Below are positions 35,759 through 45,424 of a stretch of 64,000 nucleotides of DNA, in pieces. The notes beneath the pieces are model-generated. The model saw only the letters and a program-made list of their open reading frames with translations. It had not been told where the DNA came from and did no database searches. The position numbers and the translations under genes were made by a program. The number at the start of each line of letters is the position of its first letter. Positions within the stretch are counted from its first letter, which is position 1. Source of the DNA: RGIG529 sp050950425. Lineage in GTDB: Bacteria > Bacillota > Clostridia > Oscillospirales > Oscillospiraceae. The stretch spans positions 248,001-312,000 of the forward strand of contig JBMNHO010000002.1 in the NCBI GenBank assembly GCA_050950425.1. Direction: 5' to 3'.

Positions 35759-36175
35759 TTACTGTTCTCCTTCCTCATCTGTTGATTCCATCGATACAAG
35801 CAACTCTTTTGCCAGCGCCAGCATACTTTCAGGAACGAACAGCGCAACACCGTAACCGGAAAAGCCTAACAAAACCTTTCCGAGCTGCCCGTCACCCGGG
35901 TATTGCTGCACCACGGGAACGCCAAATGCCCGCAGCATGGAAGCTACAATATCTCCTCCGCACCCCACGTCAGACCCATCCATCAAGCGAACGGCCTTTT
36001 CCGGGTTTCCGTCCTCTCCCACGGGCCAAGCCGGCCCTTGCTCGGCCCGGATGCTCCAATCTCCCTTTTCCCGCTCCATTTCTTCCGGCTTCCTTTCACG
36101 GAGCGGCGCACCGCAACGAGAACACGTTTTTTCTTGGGAACTGCCATATTCCCCACAGTTTTCACACCAGTGCAT
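35759..36175 (-). CDS. Zinc-ribbon protein with DUF2007-like domain
   Basis: About 138 residues. It begins MHWCENCGEYGSSQEKTCSR, with CxxC...CxxC forming a zinc ribbon in the first 25 residues. A charged linker and a C-terminal domain follow (VASMLRAFGVPVVQQYPG, then LFVPESMLALAKELL), resembling the DUF2007 'putative signal transducing' fold. The ATG at 36175 is 8 bases after AAGGAG; one at 36181 is too close. The phosphohexomutase start follows its stop almost at once, so they are co-transcribed. Function unknown. Confidence 0.65.
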   Translation of the reverse strand: MHWCENCGEYGSSQEKTCSRCGAPLRERKPEEMEREKGDWSIRAEQGPAWPVGEDGNPEKAVRLMDGSDVGCGGDIVASMLRAFGVPVVQQYPGDGQLGKVLLGFSGYGVALFVPESMLALAKELLVSMESTDEEGEQ

Positions 36176-36227
36176 CTTCATTTCTCCTTTTATTTGTTCG
36201 CGTCTTTCCAGCTCGTCCAGGCATTCT

Positions 36228-36707
36228 CTATTTATGATATTTTGTTCCATTTGATATCTGAAAGCTGCGGTACACCTGCTCCAAAAGCATCACCCTGGCC
36301 ATATGATGGGGAAAGGTCATAGGAGACATGGAAAGCCGGATCTGCGCCCTCTCTTTGATAGAGGGCGCAAGTCCATAAGAGCCGCCGATGATAAACGTAA
36401 GCTTTGACTGCCCCGAAAGGGCCAAGGACGCTAACCTCTCTTCCAGCGCCTCGCTGGAATACTGCGCCCCCTCGATACAAAGGGCGATCACAGCGCCTTT
36501 CCCCAAGTAAGGGAAAAGACGCTGGGCTTCTTTTTCCAAGGCAGCTTCCACCTGCGCTTGAGAAGGTGCGTCCGGAAGCCGTTCTTCCGCCACTTCTTTA
36601 AAATCCAGCTTGCAAAAAGGCGTCAGCCGTTTTTCATATTCCTTCGCCGCTTGTACATAAAACGGCTCTTTCAGTTTTCCCACGCACAAAATTTGTATGT
36701 TCCACAT
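36228..36707 (-). CDS. rlmH: 23S rRNA (pseudouridine1915-N3)-methyltransferase
   Basis: 159 residues, the standard RlmH length. It is a SPOUT methyltransferase acting on helix 69 of 23S rRNA in assembled 70S ribosomes. Typical blocks are QILCVGKLKEPFY at the start, LTFIIGGSYGL and the C-terminal knot HHMARVMLLEQVYRSFQI ending YHK. The start overlaps the 3' end of the upstream hydrolase gene by about 74 bases. RlmH lies near the walRK operon in Bacillus as well, so the neighbourhood is conserved. Confidence 0.95.
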   Translation of the reverse strand: MWNIQILCVGKLKEPFYVQAAKEYEKRLTPFCKLDFKEVAEERLPDAPSQAQVEAALEKEAQRLFPYLGKGAVIALCIEGAQYSSEALEERLASLALSGQSKLTFIIGGSYGLAPSIKERAQIRLSMSPMTFPHHMARVMLLEQVYRSFQISNGTKYHK

Positions 36708-37488
36708 TTGAATCCCCTGCAATATATATGGGTCCCGGTTCCAACCGGGGCGCTACCTCCAAACGAACCGTTCCCGGCACGCCGGCACACGCGCTGCCAA
36801 CCGCTTCCAAGGCGCGCTGTGCCTGATTGTTCTCTTTGCTCAGATGCCCCAAGACAATCGTCTTTGTGCCGTTTTGCATTGCAAAGGCCGCCGCACGCCC
36901 CGCGTCGTCATTGGAAAGGTGGCCATAATCGCTTTCAATCCGCCGTTTCAAGAAAGCGGGATACGAACCGAGATGCAGCATATCCCTGTCATAATTTGCT
37001 TCCAGCAGGAGCAAATCCACACCTTCAATGGCGTCGGCCACCTGCCTTGTCACACAGCCCAAGTCTGTTGCCACGGCAATTCTGGTGTTGCCGTGGGTTA
37101 ACCGGTATCCTACGCTGCCGGGCGCATCGTGCCAGGTGGGAAAAGACATAACCTCTAACGCTTCCACCCAAAAGGAAGCGCCTGGCCGGAAGGTATGTAT
37201 CCTGTCCCGCAGCGCAGGCATCTGGCAAAGCAACGTCCGGGCCGTTTGCTCCGACGCATAGACGGGAATCTCATTTTTTTTGAGAAAGACAGACAAGCCG
37301 CTGATATGGTCCGTATGCTCATGGGTAACCAGCACGCCGGCCAACTGCTCCCTTTGCATGTTCAATTTGGTCAAGCCGGCTTGTATGCGTTTTGCTGAAA
37401 TACCGGCGTCAATCAAAATATGTGTTTCCCCATTGGAAACAACGGCGCAGTTCCCGCTGGAGCCGCTGGCAAGCGTACTGAAAAACAT
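36634..37488 (-). CDS. YycJ/WalJ-type metallo-beta-lactamase-fold hydrolase
   Basis: 284 residues. The metal motif VTHEHTDHISGLSVF, further ligands in DLGCVTRQ and LLLEANYDRDM, and LGHLSKENN near the end mark the MBL fold of the YycJ (VicX) group. In Bacillus and Streptococcus this gene closes the walRK operon and is linked to DNA repair and cell division. Here it follows murA on the same strand. Its C-terminus overlaps the rlmH start, a long overlap that implies linked expression or an alternative rlmH start. Confidence 0.88.
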   Translation of the reverse strand: MFFSTLASGSSGNCAVVSNGETHILIDAGISAKRIQAGLTKLNMQREQLAGVLVTHEHTDHISGLSVFLKKNEIPVYASEQTARTLLCQMPALRDRIHTFRPGASFWVEALEVMSFPTWHDAPGSVGYRLTHGNTRIAVATDLGCVTRQVADAIEGVDLLLLEANYDRDMLHLGSYPAFLKRRIESDYGHLSNDDAGRAAAFAMQNGTKTIVLGHLSKENNQAQRALEAVGSACAGVPGTVRLEVAPRLEPGPIYIAGDSNVEHTNFVRGKTERAVLCTSGEGI

Positions 37489-37592
37489 AGCGCATTTTCT
37501 CTCCTCCCTGCGTCAGAATCGCCCGACGCTGGCGATTCCAGTGCCGGGCGATTCTGCTAAACTAGAAACTTCCACAACTGCCATCGGCAAAC

Positions 37593-38885
37593 TTAGCCAA
37601 CTTGTTGCTTTTCCGCTCCGTCCGGCACAGAAATGACTTCAATATCCGCACCCACGCCTTTGAGCTTTTCCACTAAATTTTCATATCCCCGTTCAATGTG
37701 ATAAACAGAGTCGATTTCCGTCACGCCTTCCGCCGCCAAACTAGCCACCACCATGGCGGCACCAGCCCGCAGATCGCACGCGCGGATGGGCGCGCCCATC
37801 AACCGATCCACCCCTTCTACCACAGCTATTTTACCATCCACCCGGATATTGGCGCCCAGCCGTTTAAACTCATCCACATACCGATATCGGTTGTCCCAGA
37901 CACCTTCTGTGATAATACTGGTTCCCTCAGCGAGACAAAGACAAGCTGCAATTTGGGGCTGCATATCCGTCGGAAAGCCGGGATACGGCATTGTTTTAAT
38001 ATTTGCCTTCCGCAAAGGCCCTTCCCTTCGAACCACAACGGCATCATCCAACTCCTCCACGCCCACGCCCATTTCCAGAAGCTTTGCTGTAATGCACTCC
38101 AAATGTTTCGGGATCACATTGCGGATGATCACCTCGCCGCCGGCAGCGGCCACCGCCGCCATATACGTACCGGCCTCGATCTGATCCGGAATAATAGAAT
38201 AAAAGCCGCCCTGCATCCGGTCAGCCCCTCGAATTTTAATCACATCTGTGCCCGCCCCCATGATATCCGCGCCCATGGAGTTGAGAAAGTTCGCAAGGTC
38301 AACCACATGGGGTTCCTTGGCCGCGTTTTCAATAATGGTAAGCCCTTTTGCACGGCAGGCCCCCAGCATGATATTGATGGTGGCGCCAACAGAGACCACG
38401 TCCAAATAGATCTGCGTTCCCACCAGACGGCCGGATTTGGTCTGGGCATGGATAAATCCGCCCTCCACATTGACATCGGCCCCCATTGCCACAAATCCCT
38501 TGATATGTTGATCAATGGGGCGCACGCCAAAGTCACATCCGCCCGGCATAGCCACTTCCGCGCTGCCAAACCGCCCCAGCAAACTGCCGATCACATAGTA
38601 AGACGCCCGGATCTGACGCATGATTTCATACGAAGCCCGGGTGTTTCTGACATGGGAACAATCTATATCCATTGTGTGGCGGTTCACCACGCGAATTTCC
38701 GCACCCAATTCCTTTAAAATTTCTAGAATCAGCGTTACATCGCTGATCTGCGGAATGTTTTCGATCCTACATACGCCGTCTACCAGCAAGGCCGCCGGCA
38801 AAATAGCCACAGCCGCATTTTTGGCACCGCTAATGGTAATCCCACCGTAAAGTGGATTGCCACCATGAATTACATATTTTGTCAC
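37593..38885 (-). CDS. murA: UDP-N-acetylglucosamine 1-carboxyvinyltransferase
   Basis: 430 residues, full length. It transfers enolpyruvate from PEP to UDP-GlcNAc, the first committed step of peptidoglycan synthesis. The catalytic Cys (fosfomycin target) sits in PGGCDFGVRPIDQH. The N-terminus has GGNPLYGGITISGAKNAAVA and the C-terminus RAGAAMVVASLAAEG. It lies between yycI and the yycJ-type gene, an unusual interruption of the walRKHIJ order that places a wall-synthesis gene inside the wall-stress operon. The hairpin in the 400-base gap upstream suggests it also has its own promoter. Confidence 0.96.
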   Translation of the reverse strand: MTKYVIHGGNPLYGGITISGAKNAAVAILPAALLVDGVCRIENIPQISDVTLILEILKELGAEIRVVNRHTMDIDCSHVRNTRASYEIMRQIRASYYVIGSLLGRFGSAEVAMPGGCDFGVRPIDQHIKGFVAMGADVNVEGGFIHAQTKSGRLVGTQIYLDVVSVGATINIMLGACRAKGLTIIENAAKEPHVVDLANFLNSMGADIMGAGTDVIKIRGADRMQGGFYSIIPDQIEAGTYMAAVAAAGGEVIIRNVIPKHLECITAKLLEMGVGVEELDDAVVVRREGPLRKANIKTMPYPGFPTDMQPQIAACLCLAEGTSIITEGVWDNRYRYVDEFKRLGANIRVDGKIAVVEGVDRLMGAPIRACDLRAGAAMVVASLAAEGVTEIDSVYHIERGYENLVEKLKGVGADIEVISVPDGAEKQQVG

Positions 38886-39292
38886 TCCTGCACCTTCTTA
38901 TCTTTGGTTCATTCCAACATGTTAACCATCATCTTTTTTAATGTATTTCTAATTTCAAATATTTAAGCAACCCGTTCAATTTATTTCCGTTTTGATTTTC
39001 GATTTATATTTCAATTATTTTTTGTTTGAATGACATATTTCTGATTGAAACTTCAATTCATTTCCATCTGACAGATTGGAAATCCCAATTGATTATGAGG
39101 GTCAAAGGTAGAAAACCTTTGGTTTTCCACCTTCCCATTTCAACACATATCAAATTCATTATATCATTTCTACAATGTAAAATCAAAACAAATTTATGCG
39201 CTTTCTACCTATTTTTCAAACAGGACTTTTCCTTTATTTAAGACAAGTTTACTATTTTGCATGTTTTGAAGAATGAACAAATGAAGCAGCCG
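38886..39292. other. AT-rich gap upstream of murA
   Basis: About 400 bases, very AT-rich. A hairpin at 39105-39133 (AAGGTAGAAAACC / GGTTTTCCACCTT) could end the wal transcript. The AT-rich part nearer murA probably contains its promoter. No gene seen. Confidence 0.5.
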
Positions 39293-40123
39293 CTATGTCT
39301 CCTCTTCCGCCACCGCCCCCGTTTTTCTGTTGACATAATAATTTCCCTTGTCGGTAGAAATCCTCCAAACAGGCTCCATTTGCGCCACGCTTGTCAGCGT
39401 GGTAGGGAAAAAGTATCCCATTTGAATGGATTGAATTTCGCTGCTTTGCACACTGTGCCCGGCTTCATACTGAATGAGTCTGATAAGGGCTGTGAAGACG
39501 GAAAGAGTCGTTTGTTTGGCCCCGTCACGCTCTATCTTTCCCGCCAGATACGTACCCTCCATAGAGACCAGACGATCATCTGAATACGTGACGGTTATCA
39601 CGCAGTTAAACACCGTTATCCCATCCACTTGCTGCCGTGCAGAATAAGAGACGGTTCCGTCCGTTTGTTCTCGACGCCATTCGTCCTCTGTTGTAAGCTT
39701 CATTTCCCGCAAAAGCGTCTTTTGCCGACTTTTTTTTTCCTGTTCTGACGGGATGCGTTCTTCCGCATGAAATACGATGGAAAACGTGCCATTTCCCTGG
39801 AAATCCATGGTTCCCTTTTCGTTTTTATAGGTAACGGCGCTCCCCCGCGTCTCTTCTGTAATGTTTCCCAAAACGGCTTCCGCTATCCTTCGTGTCTGAA
39901 GCCGATCTTGTTCTATCTGCAGGTTCCAAAACGCAACGCTGGAAGGCAGGGTTTCCACAGCCATCGAAATTCCATTTTTCTGCAACACCTCCACCACGTC
40001 TTCTCGTTCTCTTGCTTCTAGCTGAACGGTTTGATGCTGCCGATAGACCACCAGAACGAGCAAAAATACGTTAACGGACACCAATATGAGCAAAATAATG
40101 TTTTTGAGCTTCGACCACTCCAT
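39293..40123 (-). CDS. yycI: YycI-type regulator of the WalRK system
   Basis: 276 residues. One N-terminal membrane helix (IILLILVSVNVFLLVLVVY) and an extracellular domain with EREDVVEVLQKNGISM and AERIPSEQEKK. This layout, and a position after yycH downstream of walRK, match YycI. In Bacillus, YycI and YycH bind the WalK helices and restrain its activity. The start MEWSKLKNIILL is typical and the ribosome site lies within the gap to yycH. Confidence 0.88.
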   Translation of the reverse strand: MEWSKLKNIILLILVSVNVFLLVLVVYRQHQTVQLEAREREDVVEVLQKNGISMAVETLPSSVAFWNLQIEQDRLQTRRIAEAVLGNITEETRGSAVTYKNEKGTMDFQGNGTFSIVFHAEERIPSEQEKKSRQKTLLREMKLTTEDEWRREQTDGTVSYSARQQVDGITVFNCVITVTYSDDRLVSMEGTYLAGKIERDGAKQTTLSVFTALIRLIQYEAGHSVQSSEIQSIQMGYFFPTTLTSVAQMEPVWRISTDKGNYYVNRKTGAVAEEET

Positions 40124-40150
40124 TTTTTCCGCCTTTCGTTTTGCATGGAT

Positions 40151-41485
40151 TTATTGGCTCAATTGCGCTTGGGTGATCCAATCGGCAATCAATTCCGTTC
40201 CGCCATCGTCTATGTAGCCTTTTAAAAACGAGATGCCCGTTTTTCCTTGTGCTGAAACCGTAGAAATTGCCTGATTGAGGGGAAGCAAGGTTACTCGGCT
40301 GCCGGAAAACGTATATTGCCGGAAACGCAGGATAAAAGAAGAAATCTCGGGGCCTTCCATTTGGATTTCCGCCGCATATTCCCCTGCGGATAAAAAGATA
40401 GGCGCACCTTCCACTTGGCAGCCGAAGCGAACCAGATAACCCCCGTGTTCCTGCTTTTCGATTTCAGCCAAATAGAACTGGGCCAAATCCCCGTAAAACG
40501 GCTCCATCAACTGCTCTACCAAGCGGCGGGCTCCCTCAATCACCTCTGTTTTGACAGGCGCCGTACCCGCGCAAGGAACCGGGAATCGATCCAACGCATT
40601 CCCCGTATACGCCACTTCACCGTTTTGCGTCAAGCGGATCGCGGTGCCCTCCTGCTTATATACCCGTCCGCCTTCCACCTGATAGCCGGACATCGTATGG
40701 TAATTAAGCCCCAGCGCTTCAAACAGCTGATCCACCGCCTTTTCCGTATCCAGCGGGTTCCGGCTTTCCAGCACAGGCAGCGTCGACACTCCGTTGATTA
40801 AAATCCAATATGGATCCACCGCGCTGTCCAAATCCGCCTCAAATGCGAAACGAGCGCCGTTAGAAATATAGCCCGTCACAGTTCGTGTCAAAGTTTCCTG
40901 CGAAATCTCCCCCAGCCCACAGGCATAATACATGCCATCGGCCGCATTGATATAATACAAACAAAGCGCGCCCGCCTCATCTGTTCCCACCAAAACACGC
41001 TTGGCAGAATGCATCATCTTTCCGTTTTCCATCCCGGCATTCAGCCAGGCGCAGAGGGAAGACAACGGAACCGCTTCCATCCATTCAAAAAAACATCCTT
41101 CTGTTTGCAGCGCCTTTCGAAACTGCGCTTCTGTCACTTTTTTGGGGGATTGTGCCTTTTGCAATGCCTCGCTTAAAAGACCGCCCACCTGTCCAAATAC
41201 GCTTTCCGTTTCCGCCGTTGCATACTGCACACACCGTCTGCCGGAAGCAGACGATATCACAATCCGAATGGGTGCGGACGCCATCTGGACACCCGTCTGT
41301 ATTGTTTCTTGGCTCTTGCCGTTGATTTGTAAAATCCAGTCTGTGGCCCAGTGAAATGGCGATTGGCTCGTCAAGCTCAAGTTTGGCAAAAAATATGCCT
41401 TAATCGCAAGCAAAACAGCGGAAACGCTCAGCAAAACAATTCCAACGGTTTTGCTCCACTCCACCCACTGACGTTTATGTTCCAT
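40151..41485 (-). CDS. yycH: YycH-type regulator of the WalRK system
   Basis: 444 residues. An N-terminal membrane helix (TVGIVLLSVSAVLLAIKAYF) is followed by a large extracellular part with LNYHTMSGYQVEGGRVYKQE and SFILRFRQYTF. The start MEHKRQWVEWSKTVGIVLL shares the E-W-S-K pattern of YycI. It overlaps the walK 3' end by 11 bases, which couples translation to the kinase it regulates. Identification rests on layout and position as much as on motif. Confidence 0.85.
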   Translation of the reverse strand: MEHKRQWVEWSKTVGIVLLSVSAVLLAIKAYFLPNLSLTSQSPFHWATDWILQINGKSQETIQTGVQMASAPIRIVISSASGRRCVQYATAETESVFGQVGGLLSEALQKAQSPKKVTEAQFRKALQTEGCFFEWMEAVPLSSLCAWLNAGMENGKMMHSAKRVLVGTDEAGALCLYYINAADGMYYACGLGEISQETLTRTVTGYISNGARFAFEADLDSAVDPYWILINGVSTLPVLESRNPLDTEKAVDQLFEALGLNYHTMSGYQVEGGRVYKQEGTAIRLTQNGEVAYTGNALDRFPVPCAGTAPVKTEVIEGARRLVEQLMEPFYGDLAQFYLAEIEKQEHGGYLVRFGCQVEGAPIFLSAGEYAAEIQMEGPEISSFILRFRQYTFSGSRVTLLPLNQAISTVSAQGKTGISFLKGYIDDGGTELIADWITQAQLSQ

Positions 41486-43256
41486 TTCGTTTCCCCTCAG
41501 TCTCCTGCCTCACGATGGGAAGTGTAACACGCACAGAAAGCCCCTTCGGCGCAAAATCGGTCAGCTGAATGTCTCCGCCATGCTGCAATACAATTTCCTT
41601 TGCAATGGAAAGCCCCAGTCCCGTGCCACCGGATTCCCGGGAGCGCGCTTTGTCAACCCGATAAAATCGATCAAAAATACGTTCTTTGTCCTCTTCCGGG
41701 ATGCCAATCCCGTTGTCAGACACTTTCATCCACACAACATCCCCCGACCCCCCCGCCGAAAGGGTAATTTCCCCGCCGTCCGGTGTGTATTTGATGGAAT
41801 TTGACAGGATGTTGGTCATCACCTGTTCAATCCGGTTTCGATCCGCAAAAATTTCCGGCAGCTGACCAGGCAGTTCCATGCGGAGCGTGTGGCCCCGTCG
41901 GCTGGCTTCAATATAATTGGCCTGATAAACCGCCCGGATGGCATCGGAAAACCAAAACCATTCACATTGCAGCTCGCTCTTGCCATAATCCATCCGGGAA
42001 AGGGTCAGTAAATCTTGAACGATATGAGTCATTCGGTCTGTTTCGTTTAAAATCACAGAGAGAAATTTCTCCCGCATGTCCTCCGGCAGGTCGCCGGCGT
42101 CCTGCAGCGTCTCTGCGTAGCTTCGCACGTTGGTCAGCGGCGTGCGCAGTTCATGAGACACGTTTGCAACAAATTCCCGCCGCAGTTCTTCCGTGCGCCG
42201 CTGATCCGTCACATCGTGAATCACCACGAGAACGCCTCCCTGGGATTCCCCGAAAAAGGGCGCGATCAAAAGCTCCAGATTGCGCTTTCCGATCAGCATT
42301 TCCCCTTTCTCATATTCCGATTGTTGCAGATGCAGCACGTTTGACAGCGGCATAACTTGTTCAAAAATATCTCCATACATCGTATCCGCGTCAAGGACCA
42401 TACCCAGCTTTTTTGTCGCTGCCGGGTTGCTGTGGATCATCTTTCCGCCCCTTGAAAAAGCCACCACTCCGTCTGTCATGTGTAAAAACAGCGTGTTTAG
42501 CTTGTTCCGTTCGTTTTCCACTGTATTTAGGGTCTCCCGCAATACACCGGCCATATGGTTGAACTTCCCGGTGAGAATGCCAATTTCATCCCGGGAGGCC
42601 ACCTGGATTTTACGGGAGAAATCTCCGCTCGCAACGTTCTCTACCGCCTCTGTCAAACGCTCAATGGGGGTGATCATCGTTTTGGACAGAAGAAAGCTGA
42701 GCATCACAGAGATCACAAGGCCGAACACCAGCGATTCCACGATGATGAAAAACAACTCATTGTTGAGATTTTGCATGGTCTCTCTACTATCCAATATGTA
42801 AATGATATAAGAATGTTCCCCGCTGGCAATCGGCATGGCAACATCCATATAAGATGCCGTCATATCGCTGTGGTATCCTTCTTTCCCGGCGATCGCAGTC
42901 AATATATTAGGCGTCATCTCCAACGTCTGCCCTTGTTCCCCGTCAGATCCCGCCAAAAATGCCCCTGTCTTCCCGTCCAGAATAAAATAATTTCGCGTGC
43001 CGCTGTTGATACCCAAAACACCGGCGTTGCCTTCCAGCATCTGTTTGATCTGTTCCAAGCTGTCATCCGACGCTGCTTTGTTCTTCAAGTCATTGTAAAA
43101 CTGATCATCAGAAAAAACCGTCTGCATTTGCTGGTAGAAAGAATTGAGGTAAAAGCTCGCCACACTATTTGTCAAAAACACCCCTACCACTGTCATCAAC
43201 GAGAGGATCAGCAACAGGAGAATCATCACCAGCTTCATATGCAGACTTCGAAACAT
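41475..43256 (-). CDS. walK: WalK (VicK/YycG) sensor histidine kinase
   Basis: 593 residues. Two membrane helices (about 8-32 and 165-190) enclose an extracellular domain; then HAMP (about 190-245) and a PAS domain (about 250-350). The HisKA box FVANVSHELRTPLTNVRSYA holds the phosphorylated His. The ATPase domain has NILSNSIKYTPDG, DNGIGIPEEDKERIF and GGTGLGLSIAKEIV. This is the complete essential wall-stress kinase that senses lipid II or wall state and phosphorylates WalR. It is followed by yycH and yycI, which bind it in the membrane. Confidence 0.95.
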   Translation of the reverse strand: MFRSLHMKLVMILLLLILSLMTVVGVFLTNSVASFYLNSFYQQMQTVFSDDQFYNDLKNKAASDDSLEQIKQMLEGNAGVLGINSGTRNYFILDGKTGAFLAGSDGEQGQTLEMTPNILTAIAGKEGYHSDMTASYMDVAMPIASGEHSYIIYILDSRETMQNLNNELFFIIVESLVFGLVISVMLSFLLSKTMITPIERLTEAVENVASGDFSRKIQVASRDEIGILTGKFNHMAGVLRETLNTVENERNKLNTLFLHMTDGVVAFSRGGKMIHSNPAATKKLGMVLDADTMYGDIFEQVMPLSNVLHLQQSEYEKGEMLIGKRNLELLIAPFFGESQGGVLVVIHDVTDQRRTEELRREFVANVSHELRTPLTNVRSYAETLQDAGDLPEDMREKFLSVILNETDRMTHIVQDLLTLSRMDYGKSELQCEWFWFSDAIRAVYQANYIEASRRGHTLRMELPGQLPEIFADRNRIEQVMTNILSNSIKYTPDGGEITLSAGGSGDVVWMKVSDNGIGIPEEDKERIFDRFYRVDKARSRESGGTGLGLSIAKEIVLQHGGDIQLTDFAPKGLSVRVTLPIVRQETEGKRNGT

Positions 43257-43283
43257 AACCGCTTCCCTTCTCTCCTGTCCCCA

Positions 43284-43994
43284 TTATCCGTGTATGGGTT
43301 CCGTTTTGACCAAAAGATACCCCGCGCCCCGCCTGGTCAGCAGAATGGCCGGCTGAGCGGGATTGTCTTCAATTTTTTCCCGCAGCCGCCGAACGGTGAC
43401 ATCCACAGTGCGCGCGTCTCCCACATAATCGTAATTCCAGACCTTGGTCATTAAATCTTCCCTGGAAAATACCGTGCCGGGCTGTTTCGCCAAAAAACAA
43501 AGAAGGTCGTACTCCCGCACCGTCAGCTCCAGAAGCGCCCCATTTTTATACACCGCCTTGGCAGCTTCGTCGATTTCCATCGGGCCGCAGATGAGGCCCC
43601 CTTCCTTTTCCTCCGGTCGATCCTCCATCACGGTACGCCGGATGTTGGCCTTTACACGTGCCAGCAGCTCCCGCATGGAAAAGGGTTTTGTGATGTAATC
43701 GTCCGCACCCAACTCAAGGCCCTGCACTTTATCCATTTCCTCTTCCCGCGCTGTCAACATAATGACGGGCACTTTACATCCTCTGGTTCGGATGGCGCGG
43801 CAAACTTCGAATCCGTCCATCTTGGGCAGCATGACATCCAGCAAAATCAAGCTGGGATCTTGCTCTAAGGCGAATTGCAGCCCCTTTTCCCCGTCATGCG
43901 CTTCCAGCGTGTGATACCCCTCTCGCTGCAAGTTGAAACGTAGAATATCCACAATGTTTTTCTCATCCTCTACGATCAAGATGCGTTTATTCAA
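43284..43994 (-). CDS. walR: WalR (VicR/YycF) response regulator
   Basis: 236 residues from the TTG at 43994 (GGAGGCGG upstream; longer frames start in non-conserved sequence). The receiver has ILIVEDEKNIVDILRFN, the phospho-Asp in ILLDVMLPKMDGFEVCR and the conserved Lys in YITKPFSMREL. The winged helix ends VDVTVRRLREKIEDNP and RRGAGYLL. It controls autolysins and wall remodelling in Firmicutes. First gene of the leftward operon with walK, yycH and yycI; murA and the yycJ-type gene follow downstream. Confidence 0.95.
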   Translation of the reverse strand: MNKRILIVEDEKNIVDILRFNLQREGYHTLEAHDGEKGLQFALEQDPSLILLDVMLPKMDGFEVCRAIRTRGCKVPVIMLTAREEEMDKVQGLELGADDYITKPFSMRELLARVKANIRRTVMEDRPEEKEGGLICGPMEIDEAAKAVYKNGALLELTVREYDLLCFLAKQPGTVFSREDLMTKVWNYDYVGDARTVDVTVRRLREKIEDNPAQPAILLTRRGAGYLLVKTEPIHG

Positions 43995-44062
43995 TAGAGT
44001 CCGCCTCCATTCTTTGCCGTTTTGGCATATGGCGTAAAGCACCACATGTCCTTGCCGAACCC

Positions 44063-44602
44063 TTAATAACGCTCCAGCATCATTTTTGCCTTCAGTGCCG
44101 CGACAACGGTTTTGCTGTCTCGTATTTCATCCTTTAAAATACGCTCCACCAGCTCATCCAACGGCACCTTTTCCACTCGCAGAAATTCATCTTCATCCGG
44201 TGTGGCCTCTCCCGGCTCCAAATATCGTGCCAAAAACAGGTGGATGCCTTCTGTGCAAAAGCCGGGAGAAGAATAGCTGACGCCCAGGGGGAGCATCTCC
44301 CCCGGAACATATCCCGTTTCCTCTTTCAGTTCCCGCAGCGCGCAGACCCAAGGGTCCTCCCCCCGGTTCAGCTTTCCCGCGGGAATCTCCAACAGCTCCT
44401 CCCCAAAGGCATAGCGATATTGGGTTACCATAATCACGTTGTTGTCCTCGTCCAGGGGAAGAACCGCCACCGCACCCGGATGGTCTGCAATCTCTCTTGG
44501 CGCCGTGTTGCCGTTCGGCAGCTTCACCTGGTCCATCCTCACCTGAATAATGACTCCGTCATACACTGTTTTGCCTTCTATTTTCTTTTCTGTTAAATCC
44601 AA
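44063..44602 (-). CDS. NUDIX hydrolase, ADP-ribose pyrophosphatase type
   Basis: 179 residues from a TTG with GAGGAGG upstream. The NUDIX box, GxxxxxExxxxxxxRExxEEtG, reads GKLNRGEDPWVCALRELKEE then TGYVP. The N-terminal VMVTQYRYAFGEELLEIPAG block, split here as VTQYRYAFG and LLEIPAG, is typical of ADP-ribose pyrophosphatases (NudF). It would clear ADP-ribose in the cytosol. It lies upstream of walR on the same strand, 68 bases away, and could be in the same transcript. Confidence 0.9.
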   Translation of the reverse strand: MDLTEKKIEGKTVYDGVIIQVRMDQVKLPNGNTAPREIADHPGAVAVLPLDEDNNVIMVTQYRYAFGEELLEIPAGKLNRGEDPWVCALRELKEETGYVPGEMLPLGVSYSSPGFCTEGIHLFLARYLEPGEATPDEDEFLRVEKVPLDELVERILKDEIRDSKTVVAALKAKMMLERY

Positions 44603-44912
44603 ATGGAACGCCTCCTCGTTTTGATCTATCTTTCCTCTATTTGTGATTCATCTTAGTTGGAACGCAGCGCCGTCCGGAAAGCAAATCGGCGTCGGGCGCT
44701 TCTCTTCATTTTCTTGGCTGGCGACCTGAAAACGGCTGGTAATGATGCCGTCTGCCACTGTTCGGCTATTATACCACAGCCCCATTTTTTTCGCCACTCT
44801 TTTCCACAGAATCTTCTCCTCCGCCTTTGGAAAAGGAACCAACCTTTCCCACTGTTTTTTGGTACATTTTCGCGCTATAATGAGTGTAAATCGTGTCAGG
44901 AGGACGATATTT

Positions 44913-45419
44913 ATGACCATTCAGCAAATAAATCCCGCGAGCATCGCCGTTTATCTTTCGCCAGAGGACCTGGCGGATCACGGATGTTTTGCCGAAGACT
45001 TAACGATTCAGGAAGCCTTTCGGATCACCCGGCTTGCTTGTGGGAAACTGGGCTTTTCTCCCACTGGCATTTTAGAAATTGAAGCCTTCCCCAATGCTTG
45101 CGGTGTGCTGGTGTTTGCCAAGCTGCACGAGCAGCACCGAGCGTTGTTTCGTTTTCCCGACCTGGAAACGCTGCTTTCTGCCATCTCTGTTTTGCCCCGC
45201 CCTTTCCCAGACGCTTCTCTTACATATTGGGAGGACGCATATCACCTGTCTTTCATCGCGCCAAATCCATCTTACCACAGTATCTTGCTGGAGTTTGGGC
45301 AATCCATTCAGGAATCGGAGTATCACTTGTCCCATATTCTGGAGCATGGACGCTGCATTGTCGAGAAAAATGCGCTGGACGTTCTGGATGCCTCGTTTTT
45401 CCCGCAAAACGCTCAATAA
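44913..45419 (+). CDS. MecA-like adaptor protein
   Basis: 168 residues, shorter than Bacillus MecA (about 218). The N-terminal domain starts MTIQQINPASIAVYLSPEDL, as in MecA (IERIN...V..Y.S..DLE..GF). The C-terminal domain (about 80-165) has FRFPDLETLLSAI and LEHGRCIVEKNAL, the ClpC-binding part. The linker is short. MecA delivers proteins such as competence or sporulation factors to ClpCP. A -10 box TATAAT sits at 44876-44881 and the ribosome site is CAGGAGG. Divergent from the NUDIX gene. Confidence 0.82.
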   Translation: MTIQQINPASIAVYLSPEDLADHGCFAEDLTIQEAFRITRLACGKLGFSPTGILEIEAFPNACGVLVFAKLHEQHRALFRFPDLETLLSAISVLPRPFPDASLTYWEDAYHLSFIAPNPSYHSILLEFGQSIQESEYHLSHILEHGRCIVEKNALDVLDASFFPQNAQ

Positions 45420-45424
45420 ACAAC

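Noticed and set aside
44648..44920. Minus-strand frame of 90 codons
   Set aside because: It overlaps the mecA promoter and start. Weak ribosome site and no neighbouring partner; probably a shadow.
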